Origin: Paraburkholderia xenovorans LB400 | GTDB taxonomy: Bacteria > Pseudomonadota > Gammaproteobacteria > Burkholderiales > Burkholderiaceae | Direction of reading: 5' to 3' | NCBI RefSeq assembly: GCF_000013645.1 | Contig: NC_007951.1 | Span: 62,001-126,000 of the forward strand | Length of the DNA stretch: 64,000 nt | Shown: positions 30,179-40,385 of the stretch, one piece after another | Layout: the number at the start of each line of letters is the position of its first letter | How positions within the stretch are numbered: the first letter of the stretch is position 1 | Program-made: the position numbers and the translations under genes | Notes under the pieces: model-generated | What the model saw: only the letters and a program-made list of their open reading frames with translations | What the model was told of the DNA's origin: nothing | Database searches by the model: none

Positions 30179-30880
30179 CTACTGAAGAATCAGCAGCAGT
30201 TGCGCGTCGGCGTGTTCGGCGGGCGGCCGCGCGAAGCCGCTGCGTACATACCGGTGCCAGCGGCCGATGATATAGCTCAGCAGCAGACTCGCGCGAATGG
30301 CGGGATCGTAGTTGGCCGGCAGTGGGACGGTGTCGTGCTGTGCGATGGTGCCGTCAGCCGGACTCGCGCCGGCGTTCGCTTCCATTTGGGCGAGGCGCAG
30401 ACATTGTTTCAGCGACGCTTCGACGCGCTCCAGCATCTGATTGACGCGCTCGGTCAGGCGTTCATGTTCGCCGACCAGCGCCTCGCAGGTCAGCACGCGC
30501 GTCATGCCGGGGTTCTTCGCGGGAAAGTTGAGCAGCATCAATGCGATTGCGCGGGCCTGCAGCACGCCGTTGCTTTCCTTGTCGGCGATCTGGTTGATCA
30601 ACCCGAAGATGGTTTGCTCGATGAACTCGATGAGCCCTTCGAACATCTGCGCCTTGCTGGCGAAATGCCGGTACAGCGCGGCTTCCGATACGCCTAGCCG
30701 GGCGGCCAGCGCCGCGGTGGTGATCTTTTCGCTTTTGGGCGTTTCCAGCATCGCGGCGAGCGTCTGGAGGATGTGCACGCGACGCTCGCCCGGTTTCAGG
30801 CGTTGCGCGCGCGGGGCGGCGAGCGTGGTGGTCGGTTCGTGTTCGGCTAAGACTTGGTCAGGCTTGTCGATCGGCTGCAT
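30179..30880 (-). CDS. slmA: Nucleoid occlusion protein SlmA (TetR family)
   Basis: DNA-binding inhibitor of FtsZ that blocks septation over the nucleoid. The 233-residue product has the TetR helix-turn-helix (about 53-85, AALAARLGVSEAALYRHF) and a C-terminal ligand-type domain. The first part, GERRVHILQTLAAMLE, fits SlmA. ATG at 30880 lies inside the end of the nucleotidase gene, giving a 34-bp overlap. An insert around residues 180-200 (NAGASPADGT) lengthens it against E. coli SlmA (198 residues). Confidence 0.85.
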   Translation of the reverse strand: MQPIDKPDQVLAEHEPTTTLAAPRAQRLKPGERRVHILQTLAAMLETPKSEKITTAALAARLGVSEAALYRHFASKAQMFEGLIEFIEQTIFGLINQIADKESNGVLQARAIALMLLNFPAKNPGMTRVLTCEALVGEHERLTERVNQMLERVEASLKQCLRLAQMEANAGASPADGTIAQHDTVPLPANYDPAIRASLLLSYIIGRWHRYVRSGFARPPAEHADAQLLLILQ

Positions 30881-31650
30881 GGCTGTCGTCCCGTCTGCTG
30901 TCTCTTCAATCGAACCGAGCGGGTGCTCAGTCGTAGCGATTTTAACGAACGAATGGTCCGGTCGACATAGTGCGGCCGGCCGGTGCCCGGCAGGCGCGTC
31001 GGCACGCCGTCCGCGTGCGGCTTGCGCGGCAGGTGGCCGGTGATCCACACCGTGCGGATGCCGAGGCGCCGGTAGTTCTTCAGATGCGAGCGCGTGTCTT
31101 CGACGAGGATCACGTCCTTGAGCGAAACATGAGCGTCGCGCATGGCTTTGCGCAGCATCGCATGGTCGGGTTTGGCGCGCCAGAGGCGGCGGTCGCGCAT
31201 GTGTTCGATGGCGATCACCTGCTCGAACAGACGCTCGATGCGCAGTTCGGCGAGCACCGCGCGCGCATAGGCTTCGGGCGCATTGGTCAGCACGATCTTG
31301 CGGCCCGGCAAAGCAGCCACGAGGCGCGCCACGCCGCGCTCGTGGCGGATCATCGAGCCGAGGTCGGGGAACGTGTGCACGACCTTCAGGAAATCGTTCG
31401 CGTCGAGCGGATGGTGGCGCGTGAGGCCGAGCAGCGCCGCGCCGTAGCGCTGCGTGTAGCCGGTGCGCAGACGGTTCGCTTCTTCGAGGTCCACTTGCAA
31501 GGCGTCGATGATGTACTGCGTCATGCCGTGATTGATTGCCGGAAAGATCGCGTGCGATGCGTGGTGCAGCGTGTTGTCGAGGTCGAACAGCCAGACCGGA
31601 CGGCCACCTGCGATATGCGGACGATGGCGTCGGGAAGTAGGAGTGCGCAT
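30847..31650 (-). CDS. Pyrimidine 5'-nucleotidase (HAD superfamily)
   Basis: Dephosphorylates pyrimidine nucleotides (family knowledge). The 267-residue protein has HAD motif I WLFDLDNTL (about 20-28), motif II with TNAP near 122 and the acidic motif III in VEDT near 180. The N-terminus is basic and poorly conserved. It overlaps the slmA start by 34 bp and lies downstream of argB on the same strand. Confidence 0.9.
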   Translation of the reverse strand: MRTPTSRRHRPHIAGGRPVWLFDLDNTLHHASHAIFPAINHGMTQYIIDALQVDLEEANRLRTGYTQRYGAALLGLTRHHPLDANDFLKVVHTFPDLGSMIRHERGVARLVAALPGRKIVLTNAPEAYARAVLAELRIERLFEQVIAIEHMRDRRLWRAKPDHAMLRKAMRDAHVSLKDVILVEDTRSHLKNYRRLGIRTVWITGHLPRKPHADGVPTRLPGTGRPHYVDRTIRSLKSLRLSTRSVRLKRQQTGRQPCSRSTSLTKS

Positions 31651-31864
31651 GATGGAGTACGCCGTTCAGGCGCGAACCGTCGCCTCACGCGGCGAACGCG
31701 AGCGGTTCACGGTGCGGGCGGCGAAAAAAGAAGGGAGAGCGGAGCGGCGCATTGCCGGCCGCCGTGGACGCTATGCGTGCCGACGAACGACCGGGCGGCG
31801 CGACTGCACGGCGCACACGGCACGTCATGCCGATGTGCCGTGCGCGCCGGATTCGAGGCAGGAA

Positions 31865-32794
<930 letters not shown>

Positions 32795-33027
32795 TCAGGG
32801 CGAATTGTACAGGACTGGCGCGCTGCAACAGGGTTTTCGGTAGCCGCGCGAGCGGCGGGCGCAGCGGGCTTTGCGCGCCGCGCAATCGCGGGTCGCAGGT
32901 GCCAGCCGGGATCGAGCGTAGCGCGGTTTGGCGGCCCTGTGAATTAGCCGAACGGACGACTCACGGCGGTTCGCCAGACGTGGCATCATTTCCCGATCCA
33001 GGCTGAAGCGAGACCATCCGGCCCGTC

Positions 33028-33243
33028 ATGAAACCGTCCGTCTCCCGCTCCCAAAGCAGCGCGCGCTGCCCGCGCTGCGGCAGCGCGTTCGATTGCGCCA
33101 TGCATGGGCAGCCGTTCGACTGCTGGTGCCGAAAAATGCCGCCGTTACCGGCGGACAGGCTCGATCCGGGCGGACGCTGCCTATGCCCCGAGTGTCTCGC
33201 CGCCGAAATTGCGCGGGCGACTCAGGCGCCGCCCGGTGTGTGA
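33028..33243 (+). CDS. Cysteine-rich CWC family protein
   Basis: A 71-residue protein with clustered cysteines: CPRCGSAFDC (14-23), CWC (31-34) and CLCPEC (51-57 region). This matches the small CWC family of unknown function, in which the cysteines likely bind a metal. The ATG at 33028 sits in a short gap between argB and the TPR gene. No function can be assigned. Confidence 0.75.
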   Translation: MKPSVSRSQSSARCPRCGSAFDCAMHGQPFDCWCRKMPPLPADRLDPGGRCLCPECLAAEIARATQAPPGV

Positions 33244-33294
33244 TTGACAGAAAAGTCCCGAGGAGGCGCTGTTTCACGGAAGCGCCCGGGCGAA

Positions 33295-34935
33295 TCATGC
33301 CGCGCGGCGCTCGCCCGCCAATGCCTTCAGATCACGCGCCACCGCTGCCAGCGCCGGCTCCCATTCACCGAACCGCGGTTGGCGGTACAGCGTGGCGCCC
33401 GGATACCACGGGCTGTCGCGACGGTCGAGCAGCCAGACCCAGTGCGGGTTGACGTCGAGCAGCACCCAGGTGCGCTGACCGAGCGCGCCGCTCAGATGCG
33501 CCGCCGACGTGCAAACGGTGATGACGAGATCGAGCGCGCCCACAAACGCGGCGGTGTCGTCGAAGCTCGTGAATTCCGCGGTGCAGTCGGTCATTGACAG
33601 GCCGGCCGCTCGTGCCGCCGCGACCTCGTCGGTTGCGCCCGGCTGCAACGAATAGAACGCCACGTCCTGCATGCCGCCGAAATACGCCGCATAGCGTTCC
33701 CACCCGACACGGCGAAATGGATTGCGCTGATGGCTGTGGCTACCCGTCCATGTCAGCCCGACCTTGAGCCTCGATTCGCCCGCCAGCCTTTTTTGCCACG
33801 ACCGGATCGCAGCCGGGTCTGCATGCAGGTAGGGCGCCGTGGCGGCCGGAATCGTTTCCTCCCGCGTATCGAATATCAGCGGCAGGCTGAGCAACGGGAT
33901 TTCGTAGTCGAACGCGGGTAGCGATTCGACGCCGCCGCCCGCCGAGAACTCGTCCGCGTGAGCGCCCAGGCTGCGCGCGAGCAGTGCGCCCATTTGCGGG
34001 AACGAGTTCCAGACGAGCCTGCCGCCTTCGCGATGCACTCGCCCGGCGAGCATCGGGATATAGCGGCAGAACTGCAAGACGTCGCCCATGCCTTGTTCGC
34101 CCCAAACGAGCAGCGTCTTGCCGGCCAAAGGTTCGCCGCGCCAGAGGGGCGCCGGCATGACCGGGCGGTTCCCGCCCAACTCCGCGGAGCCGTCCCAGCG
34201 CGCCTCGTGCGAGGCCCAGCCGTGCTCGTAATCGGCACGAATGAGTTGCAGCATGGACAGGTTGGAGCGCAGGGCGGGGTCGTTCGGGCCCAATGCGCAA
34301 GCAGTCTGGGCGGCCCGCTCCGCCTCGCTCCAGCGTTGCGCCTCACGCAGCGTCAGCGCATAGTTGTTGTGCGCCAGCGGGCTATGCGGTGCGCATTGCA
34401 CGGCTTTGACGCCGGCTTCGAGCGCGCGCGGCAGATCCCTATTCATGCGGTATGCGTTCGTCAGATTGGTCCAGCCGTCGCCCTCGCCGGGCTCGTCGCG
34501 GACCGCGCATTCCAGCAGCGCGATCTGCTCGTTCAGGTCGCCGCCGACGTGCGCCAGTGCACCCGCGAGATTGCTGCGCAGACACGGCAATCGCGGATCG
34601 ATGGCGAGTGCACGGCGATAAGGTGCGATGGCCTCGCCATGCCGGTTCGCTATCTGCAATGCGTAGCCGTGACGAAAGTGCGCCAGAGCGCGGTGCGGAT
34701 CGAGTTGGGCAATAATGGCGGCGAGTTCGATTGCGTCGCCGAGGCGGTGTTGTTCGAGCAGCGTAGCCGTGAGCGATGCGAGCGACGCGTCGTCCAGTGG
34801 ATGGAGTCGCGCTGCGGCGTCGAGACAGCCGGCCTCGGTTTGCGCCGTGCCGTCGTGCCGGGCCGCTGCGGCTTCTCGCAAAACAGTCAGGAAAGCTGAT
34901 GAGGCATCGGCCTCGCCGGAGGAAGTAGGTAGCAT
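33295..34935 (-). CDS. TPR-repeat glycosyltransferase-like protein
   Basis: A 546-residue cytosolic protein. The N-terminal half (about 40-240) is tetratricopeptide repeats, for example AHFRHGYALQIANRHGEAIAPYRRALAIDP. The C-terminal half (about 250-540) resembles the GT-B fold of glycosyltransferase families 9/41: WGEQGMGDVLQFCRYIP, KVGLTWTGS and LDLVITVCTSAAHLSGALGQ. Such fusions occur in protein O-glycosylation and in surface-sugar transfer. The acceptor is unknown. No signal peptide or membrane span is visible. It is divergent from regB. Confidence 0.82.
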   Translation of the reverse strand: MLPTSSGEADASSAFLTVLREAAAARHDGTAQTEAGCLDAAARLHPLDDASLASLTATLLEQHRLGDAIELAAIIAQLDPHRALAHFRHGYALQIANRHGEAIAPYRRALAIDPRLPCLRSNLAGALAHVGGDLNEQIALLECAVRDEPGEGDGWTNLTNAYRMNRDLPRALEAGVKAVQCAPHSPLAHNNYALTLREAQRWSEAERAAQTACALGPNDPALRSNLSMLQLIRADYEHGWASHEARWDGSAELGGNRPVMPAPLWRGEPLAGKTLLVWGEQGMGDVLQFCRYIPMLAGRVHREGGRLVWNSFPQMGALLARSLGAHADEFSAGGGVESLPAFDYEIPLLSLPLIFDTREETIPAATAPYLHADPAAIRSWQKRLAGESRLKVGLTWTGSHSHQRNPFRRVGWERYAAYFGGMQDVAFYSLQPGATDEVAAARAAGLSMTDCTAEFTSFDDTAAFVGALDLVITVCTSAAHLSGALGQRTWVLLDVNPHWVWLLDRRDSPWYPGATLYRQPRFGEWEPALAAVARDLKALAGERRAA

Positions 34936-35064
34936 GGATAGGCTGCGCGACGGAGAAACCGATAACGAGGGATCGGTTCGTGCGGCGCTGTCGCAAAAAT
35001 TCCCATGTTACCGGCGCAAGCTCGCAAGGTAAGTCGGACGAGTCCGAACAGGTAAACTAACGTC

Positions 35065-36375
35065 ATGCATCGTATAACCAACACTGGCCGCGTCAATCTC
35101 GGGCATCTGTTCTGGCTGCGCAGTCTCGCGATCATTGGCCAGCTGATGACGATTGCGTTCGTGCAGACCTTCATCGGCGTGCAGTTGCCGTTGCCTGCCA
35201 TGCTGCTCGTGATCGCGCTCGAAGTGATCTTCAATGGACTCACATGGTGGCGCGTTTCGCAGCAGCGGCCCGAATCCAACATGGAGCTGTTCGGCCAGAT
35301 CTGGGTCGATCTGGGCGCGTTGTCCGCGCTGCTGTTTCTCTCGGGCGGCACCACCAATCCTTTCGTTTCGCTCTACCTGCCCTCTCTCGCGATTGCCGCG
35401 GCGGTGCTGCCGTGGCATCTGATGGCCTGGCTCGCGGCGTTCGCCGTGGCCTGCTATGCCGTGCTGGGTTTCGATTCGGTACCGCTGAATCTCGACAATC
35501 CCGCGAACCTGTTCGACTACTATCGCGCGGGCATGTGGGTGAACTTCATGGTCAGCGTCGGCCTCATTGCATGGTTCGTTGCGCGCATGTCGGGAGCGCT
35601 GCGGCTACGTGACGCAGCCCTCGGAGACGCGCAGCAGCGCTTGCTTCACGATGAACGCGCGGTCGCATTGGGCGTGCAGGCCGCCACTGTTGCTCACGAA
35701 ATCGGTACGCCTCTGTCTACAATTGCAATGTTGTCCGAAGAATTGCGCGACGCCGCACGCTCCGACAAGGGTCTCGCGCCATACACAGCCGATCTCGAAC
35801 TGCTCGAACAGCAGATGGCGCTGTGTACTTCGGCGCTTGCCCGGTTGCGCAGCCGGGCTTCCACGAGCGCCAGCCGGCAACCGGTCGGCGAGTGGCTCGA
35901 GTCGTTCGGCGAGCAGTGGCGCCTGCGTCATCCGCATGTGAAATTCGAGCGGCTCGGCATGCCGCCCGCGGAGGTCAGTCTTGACGATACCGTGGCCGTG
36001 AGTCAGATTCTCACGATTCTGCTCGACAACGCCGCGCGTGCAAGTCGCGATCACGTCACGCTGTCCTGCTCGCTTGCGGCGCGTGGAGATCAGATCGTAT
36101 TCGAAGTCTGCGATGCGGGCTCCGGCATTCCGGCCGCGCTGCGCGGCTCGCTGGGGGCGATGCCGGTCGAGAGTACGCAAGGCGGGCACGGCGTGGGCCT
36201 CTATCTGGCTTTTGCGGCGGCCGCGCGTCTGAAGGGATCGATCGAGCTGACCGATGTCAGCGCGATCAAGCCGCGCGGTACGCGTGCGGTCCTGAAACTG
36301 CCGCTCGCCGCGCGCAAATTTTTTGGCTCGGGCCGTCATGGTGCCGAGCCATCCAACACGGAGAAACAAGTATGA
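35065..36375 (+). CDS. regB: RegB/PrrB-type redox sensor histidine kinase
   Basis: The 436-residue kinase has about six membrane spans in its first 175 residues. The quinone-binding motif GGTTNPF lies at 94-100. The H-box HEIGTPLSTI has phospho-acceptor His211. Cys254 sits about 43 residues on, near where RegB has its redox-active cysteine. The ATPase domain has the N-box LLDNAARAS and GHGVGLYL. These together identify the RegB/PrrB/RoxS family, which controls respiration and redox genes. It overlaps regA by 4 bp. Confidence 0.9.
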   Translation: MHRITNTGRVNLGHLFWLRSLAIIGQLMTIAFVQTFIGVQLPLPAMLLVIALEVIFNGLTWWRVSQQRPESNMELFGQIWVDLGALSALLFLSGGTTNPFVSLYLPSLAIAAAVLPWHLMAWLAAFAVACYAVLGFDSVPLNLDNPANLFDYYRAGMWVNFMVSVGLIAWFVARMSGALRLRDAALGDAQQRLLHDERAVALGVQAATVAHEIGTPLSTIAMLSEELRDAARSDKGLAPYTADLELLEQQMALCTSALARLRSRASTSASRQPVGEWLESFGEQWRLRHPHVKFERLGMPPAEVSLDDTVAVSQILTILLDNAARASRDHVTLSCSLAARGDQIVFEVCDAGSGIPAALRGSLGAMPVESTQGGHGVGLYLAFAAAARLKGSIELTDVSAIKPRGTRAVLKLPLAARKFFGSGRHGAEPSNTEKQV

Positions 36376-36914
36376 GTGAAATGAATTTTCTGGTGATCGA
36401 CGACGACGAGGTGTTCTCCGGCATCCTCGCCCGTGGTCTCACCCGGCGCGGCTACATGGTGAGCGAAGCGCACAACGCGGATGAGGCCATCAAGCTGGCG
36501 AATCAGCAGAAGTTCAGCCAGATCACGGTGGATCTGCATCTCGGCAATGACTCCGGCCTCACGCTCGTCGCGCCCTTGCGCGATCTGCAGCCCGACGCGC
36601 GCATGCTGGTGCTGACCGGCTATGCGAGCATCGCCACGGCGGTGCAGGCGGTGAAGGACGGCGCCGATAACTATCTGGCGAAGCCTGCCAACGTGGAGAC
36701 GATCCTGTCCGCGCTGCAAAGTGAAGCGAGCGCGCTACAGGCAGAAGAGGCGATCGAGCATCCCACGCCGCTGTCGGTGGCGCGTCTTGAGTGGGAGCAT
36801 ATTCAACGCGTGCTCGCCGAACACGGTGGCAACATCTCGGCTACAGCGCGCGCGTTGAACATGCATCGGCGAACGCTGCAGCGCAAGCTCGCGAAGCGGC
36901 CGGTCAAGCAATAA
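36372..36914 (+). CDS. regA: RegA/PrrA-type response regulator
   Basis: The 180-residue regulator has a receiver domain with Asp11-Asp12, phospho-acceptor Asp54, Thr82 and Lys104. A Fis-type DNA-binding domain (about 146-176) follows, with the family-typical EHGGNISATARALNMHRRTLQRKL. The region SVARLEWEHIQRVL before it is the RegA hinge. The start overlaps the regB stop (ATGAGT). Together they form the redox two-component pair. Confidence 0.93.
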   Translation: MSEMNFLVIDDDEVFSGILARGLTRRGYMVSEAHNADEAIKLANQQKFSQITVDLHLGNDSGLTLVAPLRDLQPDARMLVLTGYASIATAVQAVKDGADNYLAKPANVETILSALQSEASALQAEEAIEHPTPLSVARLEWEHIQRVLAEHGGNISATARALNMHRRTLQRKLAKRPVKQ

Positions 36915-36950
36915 GCGCGGCGTCCCGGCTGCGTTTGCCGTGAGCAAATG

Positions 36951-36986
36951 AAAACGGGCTGCCTTGGTAAAGGCAGCCCGTTTTTT
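36951..36986 (+). terminator. Rho-independent terminator after regBA
   Basis: A 14-bp perfect stem, AAACGGGCTGCCTT with AAGGCAGCCCGTTT, has a GGTA loop and a T run. It follows the regA stop by 36 bp and also faces the convergent hslU gene. Confidence 0.9.
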
Positions 36987-37063
36987 ATGCGGATCACATC
37001 AGATCAGATCTGTCACAAGCGGTGATGAACATATCACCGCCTGAGGCATTCTCCGCGCCGATA

Positions 37064-38410
37064 TCACAGCACGTAACGCGACAGATCTTCGTCTTCCGCC
37101 ACTTCGTTCAGTGCGCGATCGACATAGGCCGCGTCGATCTGCACCGTGCGGCCCGAGTGGTTGCCGGCCGCGAACGAGACTTCCTCGAGCAGCTTTTCGA
37201 TCACCGTGTACAGGCGGCGCGCGCCGATGTTCTCGGTTTTCTCGTTGACCGCGTACGCGATTTCGGCGAGGCGCCGAATGCCGTCGTCGGCGAATTCGAG
37301 ATGCACGTCTTCGGTGGCGAGCAATGCCTGGTATTGCTTGACGAGGCTCGCATCCGTAGACACCAGGATCGATTCGAAATCGTTCACCGACAGCGAGTCC
37401 AGTTCGACGCGAATCGGAAAGCGGCCTTGCAGCTCCGGAATCAGATCGCTCGGCTTGGCGAGGTGAAATGCGCCGCTGGCAATGAACAGAATGTGATCGG
37501 TCTTCACCATGCCGTACTTGGTGTTGATCGTGGTGCCTTCGACCAGCGGCAGCAGATCGCGCTGCACACCCTGACGGGAGACTTCGCCGCCGCCGGCTTC
37601 GTTGCGCGAGGCGATCTTGTCGATTTCGTCGAGAAACACAATGCCGTTCTGCTCGACGTTCTGCACCGCCTTGGTTTTCACCTCTTCGTCGTTCAGCATC
37701 CTGGCGGCTTCTTCGTCGGTGAGTGCTTTTAGCGCTTCCTTCACCTTCATCTTGCGGCGTGTTTTCTTGCCGCCGCCGATGTTCGCGAACATCGAACGGA
37801 TCTGCTCGGTCATGTCTTCCATGCCGGGCGGCCCCATGATGTCCATGCCGACTTGCGGCTGTTCCACGTCGAGCTCGACTTCCTTGTCGTCGAGCAGGCC
37901 TTCGCGCAGACGCTTGCGGAAGGTCTGGCGCGTGGTGCTGCCTTCGTCCACGGTATCAGCGGCGCCAGAACTCGCGCCGAAGCCGACCGGGCGCGCGCTC
38001 GGCAGCAGAATGTCGAGGATGCGGTCTTCGGCCTGATCTTCGGCCTTGGTTCGCACCTTGCGCATCTCCGTTTCACGCGTCTGCTTGACCGAGATTTCGA
38101 TCAGATCGCGCACGATGCTGTCCACGTCGCGGCCTACGTAGCCGACTTCGGTGAACTTGGTGGCTTCGATCTTGATGAACGGCGCGTCCGCGAGTTTTGC
38201 CAGACGCCGCGCGATTTCGGTCTTGCCGACGCCGGTCGGTCCGATCATCAGAATGTTCTTCGGCGTGATTTCCTGACGCAGCGGCTCTTCGACCTGCTGG
38301 CGACGCCAGCGGTTGCGCAACGCGACGGCCACCGCTTTCTTCGCGCGGCCTTGGCCGATGATGTGTTTGTCGAGTTCCGAGACGATCTCGGCAGGGGTCA
38401 TGGTGCTCAT
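37064..38410 (-). CDS. hslU: ATP-dependent protease ATPase subunit HslU
   Basis: AAA+ unfoldase that feeds the HslV peptidase. The 448-residue protein has Walker [12 protein letters not shown] (about 53-63), the HslU-specific intermediate domain (about 110-240), Walker B VFLDEIDK and the C-terminal motif ending RYVL that docks into HslV. The start lies 10 bp after hslV. Confidence 0.98.
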   Translation of the reverse strand: MSTMTPAEIVSELDKHIIGQGRAKKAVAVALRNRWRRQQVEEPLRQEITPKNILMIGPTGVGKTEIARRLAKLADAPFIKIEATKFTEVGYVGRDVDSIVRDLIEISVKQTRETEMRKVRTKAEDQAEDRILDILLPSARPVGFGASSGAADTVDEGSTTRQTFRKRLREGLLDDKEVELDVEQPQVGMDIMGPPGMEDMTEQIRSMFANIGGGKKTRRKMKVKEALKALTDEEAARMLNDEEVKTKAVQNVEQNGIVFLDEIDKIASRNEAGGGEVSRQGVQRDLLPLVEGTTINTKYGMVKTDHILFIASGAFHLAKPSDLIPELQGRFPIRVELDSLSVNDFESILVSTDASLVKQYQALLATEDVHLEFADDGIRRLAEIAYAVNEKTENIGARRLYTVIEKLLEEVSFAAGNHSGRTVQIDAAYVDRALNEVAEDEDLSRYVL

Positions 38411-38419
38411 CGTGGGTCC

Positions 38420-38956
38420 TTACTCGATCGTCTCGATAACGCGGTTGTGGTTCGTGTAGATGCACATGTCGCCGGCAATCTCCAGCGACTTCTCCACGAT
38501 TTCGCGGGGCGACAGCTCGGTGTTATCAGCGAGCGCTTTCGCGGCGGCTTGCGCATAGGCGCCGCCCGAACCGATCGCGCAGATGCCGCCTTCCGGATCG
38601 AGCACGTCGCCGTTGCCGGTGATGACGAGCGTGGTGGTGGCGTCCGCGGCGATCAGCATGGCTTCGAGCCGGCGCAGCATGCGGTCGGTGCGCCAGTCTT
38701 TGGCGAGTTCGACGGCGGCGCGCGTGAGGTTGCCCTGATGTTTTTCCAGCTTCGCTTCGAAGCGGTCGAGTAGCGAAAAGGCGTCGGCCGTGCCGCCGGC
38801 AAAGCCGACCATCACCTTGCCGTTATAGATGCGCCGGACTTTCTTCGCGCCGCCTTTCATGACGATATTGCCCAGCGTCACCTGGCCGTCGCCGCCGAGC
38901 GCGACCTTGTCGCCGCGGCGCACGGAGACGATCGTCGTGCCGTGAAATTGCTCCAT
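38420..38956 (-). CDS. hslV: ATP-dependent protease subunit HslV
   Basis: Threonine peptidase subunit of HslVU. The 178-residue product begins [15 protein letters not shown]. The catalytic threonine corresponds to Thr7, so a six-residue propeptide (MEQFHG) precedes it; in E. coli only the initiator Met does. ATG at 38956 is used; an upstream extension is open but not family-like. A sigma-32-like promoter lies about 130 bp upstream. Confidence 0.96.
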   Translation of the reverse strand: MEQFHGTTIVSVRRGDKVALGGDGQVTLGNIVMKGGAKKVRRIYNGKVMVGFAGGTADAFSLLDRFEAKLEKHQGNLTRAAVELAKDWRTDRMLRRLEAMLIAADATTTLVITGNGDVLDPEGGICAIGSGGAYAQAAAKALADNTELSPREIVEKSLEIAGDMCIYTNHNRVIETIE

Positions 38957-39087
38957 ATGCGTTCCTCTTTGCAAAACGGGTAGGACGCGGCAGCGCAATG
39001 CGCTACCGCATGAATCCTGAAAGCGGACGGCGCGCGGCGCTGGAACCGAACTGGCCGGCGCGCGCTCGTGCAGCGCATGTCGGGTTT

Positions 39088-39115
39088 ATTTTAGGGCGTG
39101 CGCGGTCATATCAAG
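39088..39115 (-). promoter_or_regulatory. Candidate heat-shock (sigma-32) promoter of hslVU
   Basis: Read on the minus strand: CTTGAT, 13 bases, then CCCTAAAAT. The same TTGA-13-CCC geometry occurs before htpX in this window. hslVU is a heat-shock operon in E. coli. The -10 half departs from the CCCCAT consensus, so this is moderate evidence. Confidence 0.4.
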
Positions 39116-39204
39116 AGCCGGCAAATGGCATAAGACAAAAAACACGCGATTCGGTGCGGGGGAGTGGGGGATGCAGAGAGGGCGTGTGCGAGCGGGCGCC
39201 GCAC

Positions 39205-39237
39205 AAAAGAAAAAGGCGCACGGACCACCGTGCGCCT
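39205..39237 (-). terminator. Rho-independent terminator of dksA
   Basis: On the minus strand a 10-bp perfect stem, AGGCGCACGG with CCGTGCGCCT and loop TGGT, is followed by a T-rich run (39205-39213). It lies 51 bp after the dksA stop. Confidence 0.85.
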
Positions 39238-39288
39238 CTCGACGAAGCAGCGTTTCAGGGCGCGGAGCCGAAGCCGCGCCGCAAGCGT

Positions 39289-39708
39289 TCAGTCGCCGAA
39301 CAGCTTCTGGCGCAATTCGCGGCGCTCCTGCGCTTCGAGCGACAGGGTGGCCGTGGGCCGTGCGAGCAGACGCGGAATGCCGATCGGCTCACCGGTTTCT
39401 TCGCACCAGCCGTATTCGCCCGAATCGATGCGCGCGATTGATTGCTGCACCTTCTTCAGCAGCTTGCGCTCGCGGTCGCGCGTGCGCAGTTCGAGCGCAT
39501 GCTCTTCCTCGATCGTTGCGCGGTCGGCCGGGTCCGGCACGATGACCGTCTCGCGCAGATTCTCGGTCGTCTGGCCGGCATTGCGGAGAATGTCCGCTTG
39601 CAGCTGTTCGAGCTTGTTCTTGAAGAAGGCGAGCTGATCCTCATTCATGTAATCCTTGTCGCTCATCTTCAGGATTTCGGCTTCGGTCAAGAGTCGTTTC
39701 GTCGTCAT
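39289..39708 (-). CDS. dksA: DksA-type RNA polymerase-binding factor lacking zinc-finger cysteines
   Basis: Works with ppGpp at RNA polymerase to adjust transcription in the stringent response. The 139-residue product has the coiled-coil domain with the tip motif DPADRAT (59-65), matching the functional Asp pair of E. coli DksA. The C-terminal globular domain should carry a four-cysteine zinc finger, but only Cys102 remains: the other positions are Thr105, Ser123 and Ala126. This resembles the zinc-independent DksA2 type. ATG at 39708 gives MTTKRLLTEAEIL; an open frame extends further without support. The next gene upstream on the same strand is a CobW-family gene, 677 bp away. Confidence 0.93.
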   Translation of the reverse strand: MTTKRLLTEAEILKMSDKDYMNEDQLAFFKNKLEQLQADILRNAGQTTENLRETVIVPDPADRATIEEEHALELRTRDRERKLLKKVQQSIARIDSGEYGWCEETGEPIGIPRLLARPTATLSLEAQERRELRQKLFGD

Positions 39709-40385
39709 CTGGCTAACTTCTTCAATGTGAGGCAAAACTCTTACGTAGTGCCCGCACTTTCGTATTGCCCGCAAAGGCACCTCGAGGACGCGGAGCGCCA
39801 GGGCGGGCACGGACGGTGGACTGCCGTGACGCCGAAGCGCCTCGTGCCCACACGCCGGGCGTCGCAACGCCAATGCGGGGCCGAACTCCTCTGGAAACCG
39901 ATTCTCAAATGCTCCTGAGGTATTGCTTGCCGGCAACGGGCCTTTTCAGACTGTGCCAGCCGGCATTGTCGGCGTATTGTCCGGATAAGATTTTCCGGCG
40001 CCGTTTCAGGCCCGGCGCAGGATACGCGCTGACCGGGCAATTCGTTCTCATTCTCCAGTGGGCACGTATTGTAACTGAATCACAATCTGGCACCGCAACT
40101 GGTGAAAATCCCCCTGCGGCGCGCCGATATCCCGAAAATATAACGCGCGCTCGACCAAAAAGCGATGGTCGTGCACGCTTTAATACGGCAGGGTTTTCAC
40201 GCGTTTTTCACACGCGTGCCTTTTCAACGGGCTTTCGGCCGCCGCCGGCGATATTCAGCAGATGATTATCCCGGACGCGCGTATTTTGCTAATGCGCGCG
40301 CCCGGGGCCAGCAGCACGATGCGTGCCGCGCCGCAGGTTTTCAGCGAGAGCCGATGCCACTCCGCGACGGTTCGCTTGGCCACGC
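39709..40385. promoter_or_regulatory. Long gene-free region between dksA and cobW
   Basis: 677 bp, the largest gap in the window, and less GC-rich than the genes. It contains the imperfect dyad ATTGTAACTGAATCACAAT (40068-40086), whose minus-strand copy ends in TTACAAT, a possible -10 for dksA. It also holds a perfect 7-bp hairpin, CACGCGT with ACGCGTG, near 40198-40218. Open frames here lack any recognisable protein. Confidence 0.4.

Larger units (their letters stand above)
38957..39288. other. Gene-free gap between hslV and dksA
   Basis: 332 bp hold the hslVU promoter candidate, an AT-rich patch at 39132-39142 and the dksA terminator. No gene is convincing here. Confidence 0.6.

Noticed and set aside
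39765..40265. 166-codon open frame in the dksA-cobW gap
   Set aside because: No ribosome binding site, no family resemblance and composition unlike the neighbouring genes.
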